This document shows positions 18,963-27,973 of a DNA stretch of 64,000 nt, piece after piece. The stretch's first letter is position 1. Each line of letters starts with the position of its first letter. The stretch lies in assembly GCA_963817395.1 (NCBI GenBank), contig CAWFOC010000004.1:310001-374000 (forward strand), written 5' to 3'. The DNA comes from CAWGYQ01 sp963817395 (GTDB taxonomy: Bacteria; Acidobacteriota; Vicinamibacteria; Vicinamibacterales; CAVPJW01). The position numbers and the translations under genes are program-made. The notes below the pieces were generated by a model. That model was given only the letters and a program-made list of their open reading frames with translations, was not told where the DNA came from and ran no database searches.

Positions 18963-20224
18963 GATCCGCCCTTCAGCTCGTTCCGCCTTTGTAATTCTCG
19001 GGCGGCCCGTTCCGGCGCCAGCGGGTTCCCTTCAAGGGGCGCACCGCCCGGCTCGGAGCCGTCCAACGGCAGCACGCGGTCGATCACAGCGAGCAACTGC
19101 CGCGCGATGTCGTTCCAGCCCCGATCGGTCACCGACGCTCGCGCGCGGTCCGACATCTGTCGGGCGAGTGCACGATCCGTGGCCAGCCGCTCCAGCTTTC
19201 CGGCGAGATCCTCGGGCTCGCCCGTGAGGAACCAGCCGTTCTGCCCGTCGCGCAGGTACTCGCGTACGCCACCGATGGGCGTCATCAGAATGGGCAGCCC
19301 GCTGGCAAGCGCCTCCGGACCGACGAGCGGCGAGATATCGAAAGCCGCGGGCATCACGAACACGTCGGCCGCGGCATAGTAGCGCTCGATGTCCGGACGA
19401 TGGCCGATGAATCTGATGCGCTCGCGCAGATCGTCGAATTCGGCCTGGAGCCGTGACGGTGAGTCGCTGCCCGCCACAATGAGACAGAGGCCGGCGCCGC
19501 GCCGGGCCAGCAGTCTCATCGCCTCGAGCACCACCCGCAGCCCTTTCCGCTCGAACTCGTGGCCGACGAAGATGGCGACCGGCGCTTCGTTCGGCAACGA
19601 CAGTTGCGCGCGCACGTCCTGACGGGAGGTGTCCGAGGGGTGAAATCGCTCGAGATCCACGCCGTTGGGAATGACGCTGATTCGCCCGGCCGGCACGCCA
19701 TACAGCCTCATCACGTCGTCTTTGTTGCTCTGCGAGAGCGCGACGAAATGACGATGCACGCGGTGGCGGAAGCGGATGTGGTCGCGAGCCAGAATCAGGG
19801 CATGCAGCGGATTGCGCAGCATCATCCTGGTGCGGTGAGGGTGACGTTCCAGAAACGCCTTGTGGAGCGACCGCACCACGAAAAGGTCTCCGTACAGAGC
19901 ATCGACCTGACAGAGGACGACCGTCCGAGGCGGCCGGCGGCGCGCTCTGAACCGCCACCAGAGAACGAGCGAGCCGGCCGTCGAGAACACCACGATGTCG
20001 CGCCAAAAGCGCACGAGGGCGAGGAATGGTCGATGGGAAACGGATCGATCCGTCTGGATGCCGAGCGTCTCGAGTGTAAAGCGCTCGCAGGTACACCCAA
20101 GCGAGATGAACGCGCGCTCGAGTTGATATGAAGGGCCGCTCACACCGTAGCCCGGTCCGATCGTCCGGGCGCACTGCACGATATGTCGGGAGGAGGTCCG
20201 CTCGACGGCGGGTGAGCTCGCCAT
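18959..20224 (-). CDS. GT4-family glycosyltransferase
   Basis: Intact 421-residue GT-B enzyme. It has the nucleotide-sugar domain with AIFVGHEFERKGLRVVLEAM, RYYAAADVFVMPAAFDISPL and PEALASGLPILMTPIGGVRE, which holds the GT4 E-x7-E type region. The N-terminal acceptor domain has the nonspecific SYQLERAFISLG start. The acceptor is unknown; context implies surface polysaccharide synthesis. Start ATG at 20224. Convergent with hddA with a four-base overlap of stops (CTAG). Confidence 0.85.
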   Translation of the reverse strand: MASSPAVERTSSRHIVQCARTIGPGYGVSGPSYQLERAFISLGCTCERFTLETLGIQTDRSVSHRPFLALVRFWRDIVVFSTAGSLVLWWRFRARRRPPRTVVLCQVDALYGDLFVVRSLHKAFLERHPHRTRMMLRNPLHALILARDHIRFRHRVHRHFVALSQSNKDDVMRLYGVPAGRISVIPNGVDLERFHPSDTSRQDVRAQLSLPNEAPVAIFVGHEFERKGLRVVLEAMRLLARRGAGLCLIVAGSDSPSRLQAEFDDLRERIRFIGHRPDIERYYAAADVFVMPAAFDISPLVGPEALASGLPILMTPIGGVREYLRDGQNGWFLTGEPEDLAGKLERLATDRALARQMSDRARASVTDRGWNDIARQLLAVIDRVLPLDGSEPGGAPLEGNPLAPERAARELQRRNELKGGS

Positions 20225-20304
20225 GAGAGGCAGGGTCCTCTTATACCATGCGCATCGATCCGTGCCGTGTCGCGAGCGTCGACAGGGCGCGAGAGATCCA
20301 GCAT

Positions 20305-22161
20305 ATGTGCGGGCTGGCCGGTAAGGTCGTCTTCGATGGCAACGGCGTTCGACCCGAGCTGTTGAAGCGGATGTGCGACTCGCTCGTGCATCGCGGGCCC
20401 GACGATCAGGGGTTCTACATCGACGGGTCGGTCGGGTTCGGGCACCGCCGGCTGTCGATTATCGACCTGGCGACGGGTCGGCAGCCGATCTCGAACGAGG
20501 ATCGATCGATCTGGGTGATGCTGAACGGAGAGATCTACAACTATGTGGAGCTCCGGGCAGACTTGCAGCGCCGTGGCCACCGGTTTGCGACCGCGTCCGA
20601 CACAGAGGTCATCGCGCATCTCTACGAAGAACGCGGCGAGCGGTGCCTCGACAGTCTCCGAGGCATGTTCGCGATCGCGTTGTGGGATGCGCGCTCGAAC
20701 GCGCTGCTGCTCGCGCGCGATCGCGTCGGCAAGAAGCCGCTCTACTACGCTCAACTCGCCCACGGAATCGTCTTCGCCTCAGAGCTTCGCGCGCTCTCTG
20801 CCGATCCCGATGTGCGGCGCGACCTGGATCTCGAGGCCCTCGATGCATTTCTCAGCCTTCAATACGTCCCGACGCCGCTCACGATGTTCAAGGGCGTCCG
20901 CAAGCTGCCCGCCGGACACTTCCTGCGATGCTCCCGAAACGGCGTCACGCTGCACGAGTACTGGGACGTCTCGTTCGACGATGTGCGCGACGACGGCCGC
21001 CGGTGGGGCGATGAGCTCCGGTCGTGTCTCGAAGAAGCTGTCCGCATCCGGCTTCGCAGTGATGTCCCCCTCGGAGCGTTCTTGAGCGGCGGTCTCGATT
21101 CGAGCACGATCGTGGCGTTCATGGCCGAGCAGCTGCCGAATCCGGTCATCACATGCACCGCCACCTTCGACGAATCCGCCCACGACGAACGCCACGAGGC
21201 GCACGGCGTCGCAGTGCGGTTCGGCTGCGAGCATCACGAGAAGGCCATTCAGCCCAACCTCCGAGACTTGCCGTTGCGACTCGCCGGCGTCTTCGATGAG
21301 CCGTTCGCGGATCCGGCCGCCATCCCGAACTATCTGATTGCGGAAGCGGCGCGCGAGCATGTCAAAGTGGCCCTGTCGGGCGATGGGGGAGACGAGCTGT
21401 TTGCGGGGTACTGGCGTCATGCGCGGGAGCAGACCGAGCGAAGGCTGCGAGCGTTTGGACCGGTCGCGACGACGATGGTTCCTGCCCTGGCGCCGTGGCT
21501 GGCCCCGCCAGGGCGCCGCGCCGGTCTTGCGCGGCTCGGCATGCCGGTCAGCCAGGCCTACGCCTGGAAGCACAGCGGCATCTTCTTCGACGATGCCGCC
21601 AAAGCCGACCTGTATGCTCGAGGGCTGGCCGATGCCTGCCGCCAGTTCGATCCGTCGGCGCGCTTCCGCGAGTACTACGATCGTTGTTCCGCCAGCGATC
21701 CCGTGAGCAAGGCCCTTTACGTCGATTTCAAGACGTCACTCGTGGACGGGATTCTGGTGAAAGTGGACCGGACGAGCATGGCGCACGGTCTGGAAGTCCG
21801 GTCGCCGCTACTCGATCAGGAAGTCGTCGAGCTCGCCGCGCGCGTACCTCCCGCCCTCAAGCTGCGGCGCGGCCGCGGCAAGCACCTGCTGGCGCAGGCT
21901 GTCGCCGATCGACTGCCAGCGAGCGTCGTCAATCGGCGCAAGCACGGACTGACCACGCCGATCGGGCGGTGGCTGCGCGACGAGTGGCGCGAGATAGCCG
22001 AAGACTGTCTGTTCGGGCAACAAGCCGTCGCCCGTGATCTCTTCAACGCCCGGTTCCTCCGCTCGCTCTGGACCACGCATCTGGGTGGGGGAGAGTCCCA
22101 TGCTCAACAGCTCTGGATGCTCGTCACCCTCGAGCTGTGGCAGCGCCGTCAGCTTGCCTGA
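20305..22161 (+). CDS. asnB: Asparagine synthase (glutamine-hydrolysing) family amidotransferase
   Basis: 618 residues. The N-terminal Ntn-type glutaminase starts MCGLAGKV, with Cys2 the nucleophile exposed after Met removal; RRLSIIDL and NGEIYNY are the glutamine-binding segments. The synthetase domain has the PP-loop motif SGGLDSS, then ALSGDGGDELFAGY. Paralogues in polysaccharide or exosortase loci amidate sugar or other acids, so the product need not be free asparagine. ATG 20305 is forced by the catalytic cysteine; the upstream in-frame codon at 20248 would bury it. Followed at 15 bases by the membrane glycosyltransferase. Confidence 0.9.
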   Translation: MCGLAGKVVFDGNGVRPELLKRMCDSLVHRGPDDQGFYIDGSVGFGHRRLSIIDLATGRQPISNEDRSIWVMLNGEIYNYVELRADLQRRGHRFATASDTEVIAHLYEERGERCLDSLRGMFAIALWDARSNALLLARDRVGKKPLYYAQLAHGIVFASELRALSADPDVRRDLDLEALDAFLSLQYVPTPLTMFKGVRKLPAGHFLRCSRNGVTLHEYWDVSFDDVRDDGRRWGDELRSCLEEAVRIRLRSDVPLGAFLSGGLDSSTIVAFMAEQLPNPVITCTATFDESAHDERHEAHGVAVRFGCEHHEKAIQPNLRDLPLRLAGVFDEPFADPAAIPNYLIAEAAREHVKVALSGDGGDELFAGYWRHAREQTERRLRAFGPVATTMVPALAPWLAPPGRRAGLARLGMPVSQAYAWKHSGIFFDDAAKADLYARGLADACRQFDPSARFREYYDRCSASDPVSKALYVDFKTSLVDGILVKVDRTSMAHGLEVRSPLLDQEVVELAARVPPALKLRRGRGKHLLAQAVADRLPASVVNRRKHGLTTPIGRWLRDEWREIAEDCLFGQQAVARDLFNARFLRSLWTTHLGGGESHAQQLWMLVTLELWQRRQLA

Positions 22162-22175
22162 CCGGGCAGTCGATA

Positions 22176-23802
22176 ATGCCTGCCGGCCGAACCGCCCCGC
22201 TCGTCCTGAATCGGATCCGCCGCCTCAGGTCTGTGACGCCGATGACGGCCGCACGGATCGTGGTCGGCGCCGCCGCTTTCTGCCTCCTCGTGGCGGGGCT
22301 GCGATGGGGCACCTGGAGCGCCGGCGGCGCCGATTCGTACGGATACGTCAGCCAGTCATCGCTCTGGATCGGCGGCAGTCTCGTCGTCGACCAGCCGATC
22401 GCGCGCGAGGCGCCCTGGCGCGGAGCCGCGGCGACCTTTACGCCGCTGGGTTACCGACTCGGGCTCGAGAAGGGCACGATTGTTCCGGTCTATCCCTCAG
22501 GCTTGCCGCTGGCGATGGCCGTTCTGCAGGTGTTCGGCGGCCAGTGGGCTGTCTACCTCGTCGTTCCGCTTCTGGGAGCTCTGGCCGTTGTCTGCGCGGC
22601 CAGCTGGCCTGGCGGTTGGGATCGCCCGCGGCAGGTGCAGCCGCTGCACTGATCCTGGCGTCGCGGTCCATCGTGATCTATGCGGTGATGTGGCCGATGA
22701 GCGACGTGCCAGCCGCCGCGTGGTGGGCGCTCGCCACGGCCTTGGCACCGGGCGCCGGCGTGACGTCGGCGATTGGCTCGGGCGCAGCGGCGGCAATGGC
22801 CATTCTCACCAGACCGAACCTGGCCGGCGTGGCCCTTGCCCCTGCGCTGTACCTGGTCGCCAGAGTGTGGCAGGCCGATGCCGAGGCGCCGGACCGAGTG
22901 GCATCGTCTCTTCGTGTTCGGCGCGTGTGTGGCGTTGGGGGCGATGGCCGTTGCCGCCATTCATACCGGCCTCTACGGCGGACCCTTCGAGACTGGCTAC
23001 GGCTCGTTGACGCGCGTCTACTCGACCGAGCATCCGCCGGACGCCACGACCGGCCTGTTGAGCCACCCGCTCAAATTCGACGTCGCTCTCTTGTCGCTTG
23101 CTCTCATCGGAGCGGCTGCTGGGCTCAGAGCAGGGGGCAGGCCCGGTGCAAGGGCAGTCACCGGGCTCGCGATCGCTGTGGTTGCACTCGTGCTCGCTCT
23201 CGCACATGCTCTACCCGGCTTCGCCGGACTGGTGGTACCTGCGCTTTCTGCTCACCGCGTATCCACCGCTGGCCGCCCTCGGAGGCGTGGGCCTCGCCTA
23301 TCTTTGTGGTTTGCTCGCGCCGCGCTGGCGCGTGGCGGTGTTCGCGGCGCTCCTGTCCGCGCTGGTGATACGCGGTGTATCACGCGCGGAGGCATGGCGT
23401 GCGTTCGATCAACGGGACATCGAATCGCGCTACGGCGTAGTGGGACGGTATGTGGCTGAGTCGCTGCCTGCGAGGTCCGCGCTCTTTGCCTTTCAGGAAA
23501 GCGGCAGCCTGCGGCACTACGCCGATCGACTGACCGTGCGATTCGACATGCTCGAACCGCAGGCGCTCGAGCCTGCGATCTCGTTCTTGAAAGCCCGCGG
23601 ATATCAGCCCTACTTCGTGATTGAGGATCCGGAGATGGCGCTGTTCCGGGAACGGTTTCGAGGAGCGAGTCGGCTCGGTGAGCTCGACTGGCCACCTGTA
23701 GCGGTGCTCCATGGTCCCGTGCGCGTGCACATTTACGATCCAGACGACCGGGCCAGGTGGTACGGCGGAGCCCGGTTGTTTCCCCGGCGCATGGCGCCGT
23801 AA
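22176..23802 (+). CDS. Multi-pass membrane protein, PMT/ArnT-like glycosyltransferase family (three frameshifts)
   Basis: About 541 residues after repair, with about ten hydrophobic segments. It starts with a helix (TAARIVVGAAAFCLLVAGLR) and an Asp-containing first loop (SAGGADSYGYVSQ). Further pieces are TFTPLGYRLGLEKGTIVPVY, AMWPMSDVPAAAWWALA and PASPDWWYLRFLLTAYPPL, then a soluble C-terminus. The layout resembles GT39/GT83 dolichol- or polyprenyl-phosphate-sugar-dependent enzymes, but no catalytic pair can be confirmed. Breaks lie near 22600, 22898 and 23205; the last two are one-base insertions. Probably in the same unit as asnB. Confidence 0.6.
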
Positions 23803-23915
23803 TCGGCCCGATCCATCCGCGTACAGCCGGTCCGATCTCAGGTGTCCCGAGATTCGCCACCGCGGATGGAGCTCTCAGCTGGCACTATGATGCGGCGTTC
23901 GCGTTCGCGGCGGCC

Positions 23916-24200
23916 TCAGAGCAGTGCGGACACGATTCGATCCCGCTCGTCGTCGAGCGTGCCGGTGGCGATGGGCTGCCCGGCGCGGCGATACCAATAC
24001 GCCGCATTCGCCGCATCGCCTTCGCGGCGGTGCAGATACGCATGCACCCACGCTCCCGTCCGATCGTCGATGTCCTGTGCTATCTCGTGGGCGGTATTCC
24101 AGTCGCCGCGAGCGTCGTGCCACAGGGCGCGCAGCAGGGGGGCCAGGCTCGAAGGGGGATGGTCGTCTGCCAAAGACGTCTTGAACTGGTCGAGGGTCAT
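23916..24200 (-). CDS. Small conserved hypothetical protein
   Basis: 94 residues from ATG at 24200 (GTG at 24207-24209 adds three). It begins MTLDQFKTSLADDHPP and contains ALWHDARGDWNTAHEIAQD and WVHAYLHRREGDAANAAYWY, a layout of paired helices resembling a single TPR-like unit. Similar short proteins seem widespread in Acidobacteriota and Bacteroidetes, from memory. No function is known. Divergent from treS. Confidence 0.6.
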   Translation of the reverse strand: MTLDQFKTSLADDHPPSSLAPLLRALWHDARGDWNTAHEIAQDIDDRTGAWVHAYLHRREGDAANAAYWYRRAGQPIATGTLDDERDRIVSALL

Positions 24201-24295
24201 TACGCTCACGGGTGTGGTTCAGCTTCTTTGAATCCCCGTTATCATTCCACACTGGACCCACCGGCGTCCGCAGACGCCGGCCCCCGAGGAGATCC

Positions 24296-25945
24296 ATGAC
24301 GTTCGGAGCCGCGGCCAACGACCCCCTCTGGTACAAGGACGCGATTTTCTACGAGCTTCACGTCAAGTCGTACAGCGATGGCAACGGCGATGGCCTGGGC
24401 GACTTCAAGGGGCTGACGAATCGTCTCGATTACCTCGAGCGGCTGGGCGTCGACTGCATCTGGCTCCTGCCCATGTACCCCTCGCCGTTTCGCGACGACG
24501 GGTACGACATCGCCGACTACTACAGCATTCATCCGAGCTACGGTTCGCTTCCCGACTTCCAGGAATTTCTGGACGAGGCGCACCGTCGCGGCTTGCGCGT
24601 CATCACCGAGCTCGTGTTGAACCACACCTCCGACCTGCACCGCTGGTTCATCGAGTCGCGGAGCTCGCGTGACCACCCACGACGCGATTGGTACGTCTGG
24701 AGCGATTCGGACGATCGCTACGCCGGGGCGCCGATCATCTTCGTCGACACCGAACGGTCGAACTGGGCATGGGATCCGGTGTCGAAACAGCACTACTGGC
24801 ACCGGTTCTTCAGCCACCAACCCGATCTGAACTTCGACCACCCCGAAGTGCGCGAGGAGGTCTGGTCGGTGATGAAGTTCTGGCTCGATCTCGGCGTGGA
24901 CGGGTTCCGCGTGGACGCCGTGCCGTACCTCATCGAGCGCGAAGGGACGACGTGCGAGAACCTGCCCGAGACGCACGAGGTGCTCAAGTGGCTGCGCGCC
25001 CGGCTCGACCAGCACTTCACGGGCAAGATGCTGCTGGCCGAGGCCAACGTGTGGCCGGAGGATATGCGGCCCTACTACGCCGATGGCGACGAGTTCCACA
25101 TGACGTTTCACTTTCCGCTGATGCCGCGCATGTTCATGGCGCTCAGGCTGGAGGATCGAAAGCCGATCGTGGAGATTCTCGAACGGACGCCGGCGATTCC
25201 CGAGACGTGCCAGTGGGGACTGTTCCTGCGGAATCACGACGAGCTCACGCTCGCGTTGGTGACCGATGCGGAGCGCGACTACATGTACGACGAGTACGCG
25301 CGCGACTCGGTGGCACGACTGAACCTCGGCATCAGACGCCGCCTGGCGCCGCTGCTCGACGGCGACCGCCGGCGGATCGAGTTGATGAATGCCCTGCTGT
25401 TCTCCCTGCCCGGCAGCCCCATCGTGTACTACGGGGACGAGATTGGGATGGGTGACAACGTGTATCTCGGCGATCGGAACGGGGTCCGGACGCCGATGCA
25501 GTGGAGCGGCGGCTGGAACGCCGGGTTTTCGCCGACCGACCCCGAGCGGCTCACGCAGCCCCTCATCTCGAACGCGATCTATGGCTACCAGGCCGTCAAC
25601 GTCGAGGCGCAGGAACGCAATCCGCACTCGCTGCTGAACTGGATGAAGCGGCTCATCCGCGTGCGGAAATCGAGCCGGGTCCTCAGCCGGGGCACGCTGC
25701 AGTTTCTGAAGCCGGCCAACCACCGCGTCATCGCGTATCTGCGGGCGCTGGGGGACGAACGCGTGCTTGTCGTGAGCAACCTGTCGAACACAGCCCAGTC
25801 GGTGGAGCTGGACCTCTGCGAGGTGGCCGGGGCCATCCCTGTGGAAATGTTCGGCAGCAGCCTGTTTCCGCGCATCGGCGACACGCCGTATGTCCTGACG
25901 CTCGGCCCGTACGGCTTCTACTGGTTCAGGCTCCGGTGGCTGTGA
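24296..25945 (+). CDS. treS: Trehalose synthase (maltose alpha-D-glucosyltransferase)
   Basis: 549-residue GH13 enzyme that interconverts maltose and trehalose. The start WYKDAIFYELHVKSYSDGNG is diagnostic of TreS. Catalytic residues are Asp207 (DGFRVDAVP), Glu249 (LLAEANVW) and the stabilising Asp315 (LRNHDE). The C-terminal domain (LNWMKRLIRVRKSSRVLSRG onward) is the small beta-sandwich. There is no fused maltokinase domain. ATG 24296 follows a GAGGA at 24285-24289. It heads a probable operon with a glycosyltransferase and a channel-like protein. Confidence 0.95.
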   Translation: MTFGAAANDPLWYKDAIFYELHVKSYSDGNGDGLGDFKGLTNRLDYLERLGVDCIWLLPMYPSPFRDDGYDIADYYSIHPSYGSLPDFQEFLDEAHRRGLRVITELVLNHTSDLHRWFIESRSSRDHPRRDWYVWSDSDDRYAGAPIIFVDTERSNWAWDPVSKQHYWHRFFSHQPDLNFDHPEVREEVWSVMKFWLDLGVDGFRVDAVPYLIEREGTTCENLPETHEVLKWLRARLDQHFTGKMLLAEANVWPEDMRPYYADGDEFHMTFHFPLMPRMFMALRLEDRKPIVEILERTPAIPETCQWGLFLRNHDELTLALVTDAERDYMYDEYARDSVARLNLGIRRRLAPLLDGDRRRIELMNALLFSLPGSPIVYYGDEIGMGDNVYLGDRNGVRTPMQWSGGWNAGFSPTDPERLTQPLISNAIYGYQAVNVEAQERNPHSLLNWMKRLIRVRKSSRVLSRGTLQFLKPANHRVIAYLRALGDERVLVVSNLSNTAQSVELDLCEVAGAIPVEMFGSSLFPRIGDTPYVLTLGPYGFYWFRLRWL

Positions 25946-25985
25946 GGACGACTCGCGCGCGCGTAGGGACGGGGAGCACCTGTCG

Positions 25986-27251
25986 ATGCGACAGAGTCTG
26001 ATTTCCGACGATCTGCTGCGGCAGCTCATCGCCGTTGGCCAGGTCGACGTGATCGTCGGGCTTCCGACGCACAACAACGCGTCGAGCGTGACCGACGTGG
26101 TGCGAGCCGTCCACCAGGGTTTCGGGAAGTATCTTGCCCGCGAGCGCACGGCGCTCATCAATCTCGACGGCGGATCAGACGATGGCACGCCCGAGCTCGT
26201 TCGGGCTGCGTCGCCGGAGGAAGGCGTGGCGGTCGAGCGGCAGCATCTCAGAACCGCGCACCGCGTCACCGCGCCGTATCACGGGGTACCGGGGAAGAGA
26301 GCCGGCCTCCGCACGTTGTTCGCGGCCGCCGATCTGCTGCAGGCCAAGGCCGTGGCGGTCCTCGCGCCCGACGTGACCAGCGTCACGCCCGAGTGGGTGG
26401 CGTCGCTCGTCCGCCCGGTGCTGCGGGGCGACGCCGAATTCGTCTCTCCGGTGTTCTCCCGTCATCCGCTCGACGCGCCGCTCGTGACGCAGCTGGTCCG
26501 GCCGGTGGTCCACGCCGCGTACGGCCAGTTGATTCGCGAGCCGCTGGCCGGCGAGTTCGGGTGCTCGCCTCGCTTCGCGGCGCATTGTCTGGCGGAGCCC
26601 GTGTGGGAGGGCGAGCTCGGCACCGCTGGCATCGATATCTGGCTGACCGCGGCCGCGCTGGCGGGCCGGTTTCCGATCGCGCAGCCGGTGCTCGGACCTC
26701 GGATCCAGGCGGCGGGTGGCGTCAAGCCGTCGTTACCCGAGCTCTTCCAGCAGGTCGTGGGCGCGCTCTTCACCTGTCTCGAGTTGCACGAGTCGTTCTG
26801 GCTCGCGCGGCAGGACGAATCGGTTGACTGCCGCGTTTCGTCACTGGACGGTCAGGGCGCGACGGTGCCGACGATGGATGTCGCGCGTGCGGTCGAAACC
26901 TTCCGACGAGACGCGAAGTCGCTGCTGCCGGTGCTCGACCGCGTGGTGACCCCTTCGACGCTCGAGGCGCTTCGAGGTCTCGTGGAGGTGAATGCGGAGC
27001 CGTTCCGTTATCCGGACACCCTGTGGGTCGATACGGTCTACGAGTTCGCGGCCAGCCATCATCGGGGCGCGATACATCGACAGCACGTCATGCAGGCGTT
27101 CGTACCGCTGTACCTCGGCCGGGTGGCGGCCTTTTTCCTGGAGCACAGCACCGCGGCTGCGCCGCTGGTCGACGAGCAGCTCGACCGATTGTGCCGGCAG
27201 TTCGACTCGGCTCGAGGGACGCTGGCGGGCCGCTGGACTGAAACGGGATGA
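25986..27251 (+). CDS. GT-A glycosyltransferase, possibly a glucosyl/mannosyl-glycerate-type synthase
   Basis: 421 residues, intact. The fold is GT-A: VDVIVGLPTHNNASSVTDVV opens the nucleotide domain, NLDGGSDDGT carries the acidic motif, and the acceptor region has PGKRAGLRTLFAAADLL and PLAGEFGCSPRF. These are reminiscent of retaining synthases of mannosylglycerate or glucosyl-3-phosphoglycerate (GT78/GT81 type). The match is by style; substrates are not assignable. It follows treS by 40 bases, so a compatible-solute role is plausible. Confidence 0.6.
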   Translation: MRQSLISDDLLRQLIAVGQVDVIVGLPTHNNASSVTDVVRAVHQGFGKYLARERTALINLDGGSDDGTPELVRAASPEEGVAVERQHLRTAHRVTAPYHGVPGKRAGLRTLFAAADLLQAKAVAVLAPDVTSVTPEWVASLVRPVLRGDAEFVSPVFSRHPLDAPLVTQLVRPVVHAAYGQLIREPLAGEFGCSPRFAAHCLAEPVWEGELGTAGIDIWLTAAALAGRFPIAQPVLGPRIQAAGGVKPSLPELFQQVVGALFTCLELHESFWLARQDESVDCRVSSLDGQGATVPTMDVARAVETFRRDAKSLLPVLDRVVTPSTLEALRGLVEVNAEPFRYPDTLWVDTVYEFAASHHRGAIHRQHVMQAFVPLYLGRVAAFFLEHSTAAAPLVDEQLDRLCRQFDSARGTLAGRWTETG

Positions 27252-27256
27252 GGTGA

Positions 27257-27970
27257 ATGATGGTGGAAATGATTGCCGACGCCGTCGCGCAGGCCTGGTC
27301 CAACTTCTCCGGCGCGATCGTGCACTTCCTGCCGCGCCTGCTGGCGACGCTCGCCATCGTGATCGTCGGATGGGTGATCGCCCTGCTGCTGAAGTCGGTG
27401 ACACGCGTCGTCCTCGATTGGACGCGGTTCGATGTGCTGGCGGACCGTGTCGGCGTCTCGCCCGTGCTCAGGACCGCCGAACTGCCGCGCGCGAGCACGC
27501 TGCTCACGTCGCTGGTGTTCTGGATCGTCTGGATCGGCTTTCTGCTGTCCGGTGTGGACGCGCTGGGCTTCGAAGCGCTCGATGGGGTTGTTCAGGGGTT
27601 CGTCCAGTTCGTGCCTCGACTGCTGCTCGCGCTGTCGATCCTCCTTGCGGGGTTTGCCTTTGCCAACTTTGCGTGGCGCGCCACGCTGCTGGCGGGCGTC
27701 AACGCGGGGCTGCGGTCGGCGCGCCTGCTCGCGGGCGGCGTGCGTTATCTCATTCTGATTCTCGCGACGGCCATGGCGCTCGAGCACATTGCGGTCGCCC
27801 GCGTCGTGGTCCTGACGGCATTCACGATCGCGTTTGGCGCCGTGATGCTCGGACTGGCCATCGCATTCGGAACCGGCGGCGGGTCTATCGCCCGGCGGAT
27901 TCTCGAGGAGCAGTTCGCCAAGCGTCCTGACACCGTGACGAGAGATCCCGACGAAATGTCGCACATCTGA
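27257..27970 (+). CDS. Membrane protein with conserved TM helix, CmpX/MscS-related
   Basis: About 237 residues with five hydrophobic segments and a charged C-terminus. The start ATG at 27257 is followed by ATG at 27260; GAGG lies upstream and the gene begins five bases after the previous stop. ATLAIVIVGWVIALLLKSVT and ALSILLAGFAFANFAWRA resemble the repeated helices of CmpX/MscS-related membrane proteins of the TM_helix type. It lacks the MscS beta and cytoplasmic vestibule domains. A role in osmotic or membrane-tension response is inferred from family and position after treS. Confidence 0.6.
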   Translation: MMVEMIADAVAQAWSNFSGAIVHFLPRLLATLAIVIVGWVIALLLKSVTRVVLDWTRFDVLADRVGVSPVLRTAELPRASTLLTSLVFWIVWIGFLLSGVDALGFEALDGVVQGFVQFVPRLLLALSILLAGFAFANFAWRATLLAGVNAGLRSARLLAGGVRYLILILATAMALEHIAVARVVVLTAFTIAFGAVMLGLAIAFGTGGGSIARRILEEQFAKRPDTVTRDPDEMSHI

Positions 27971-27973
27971 ACG

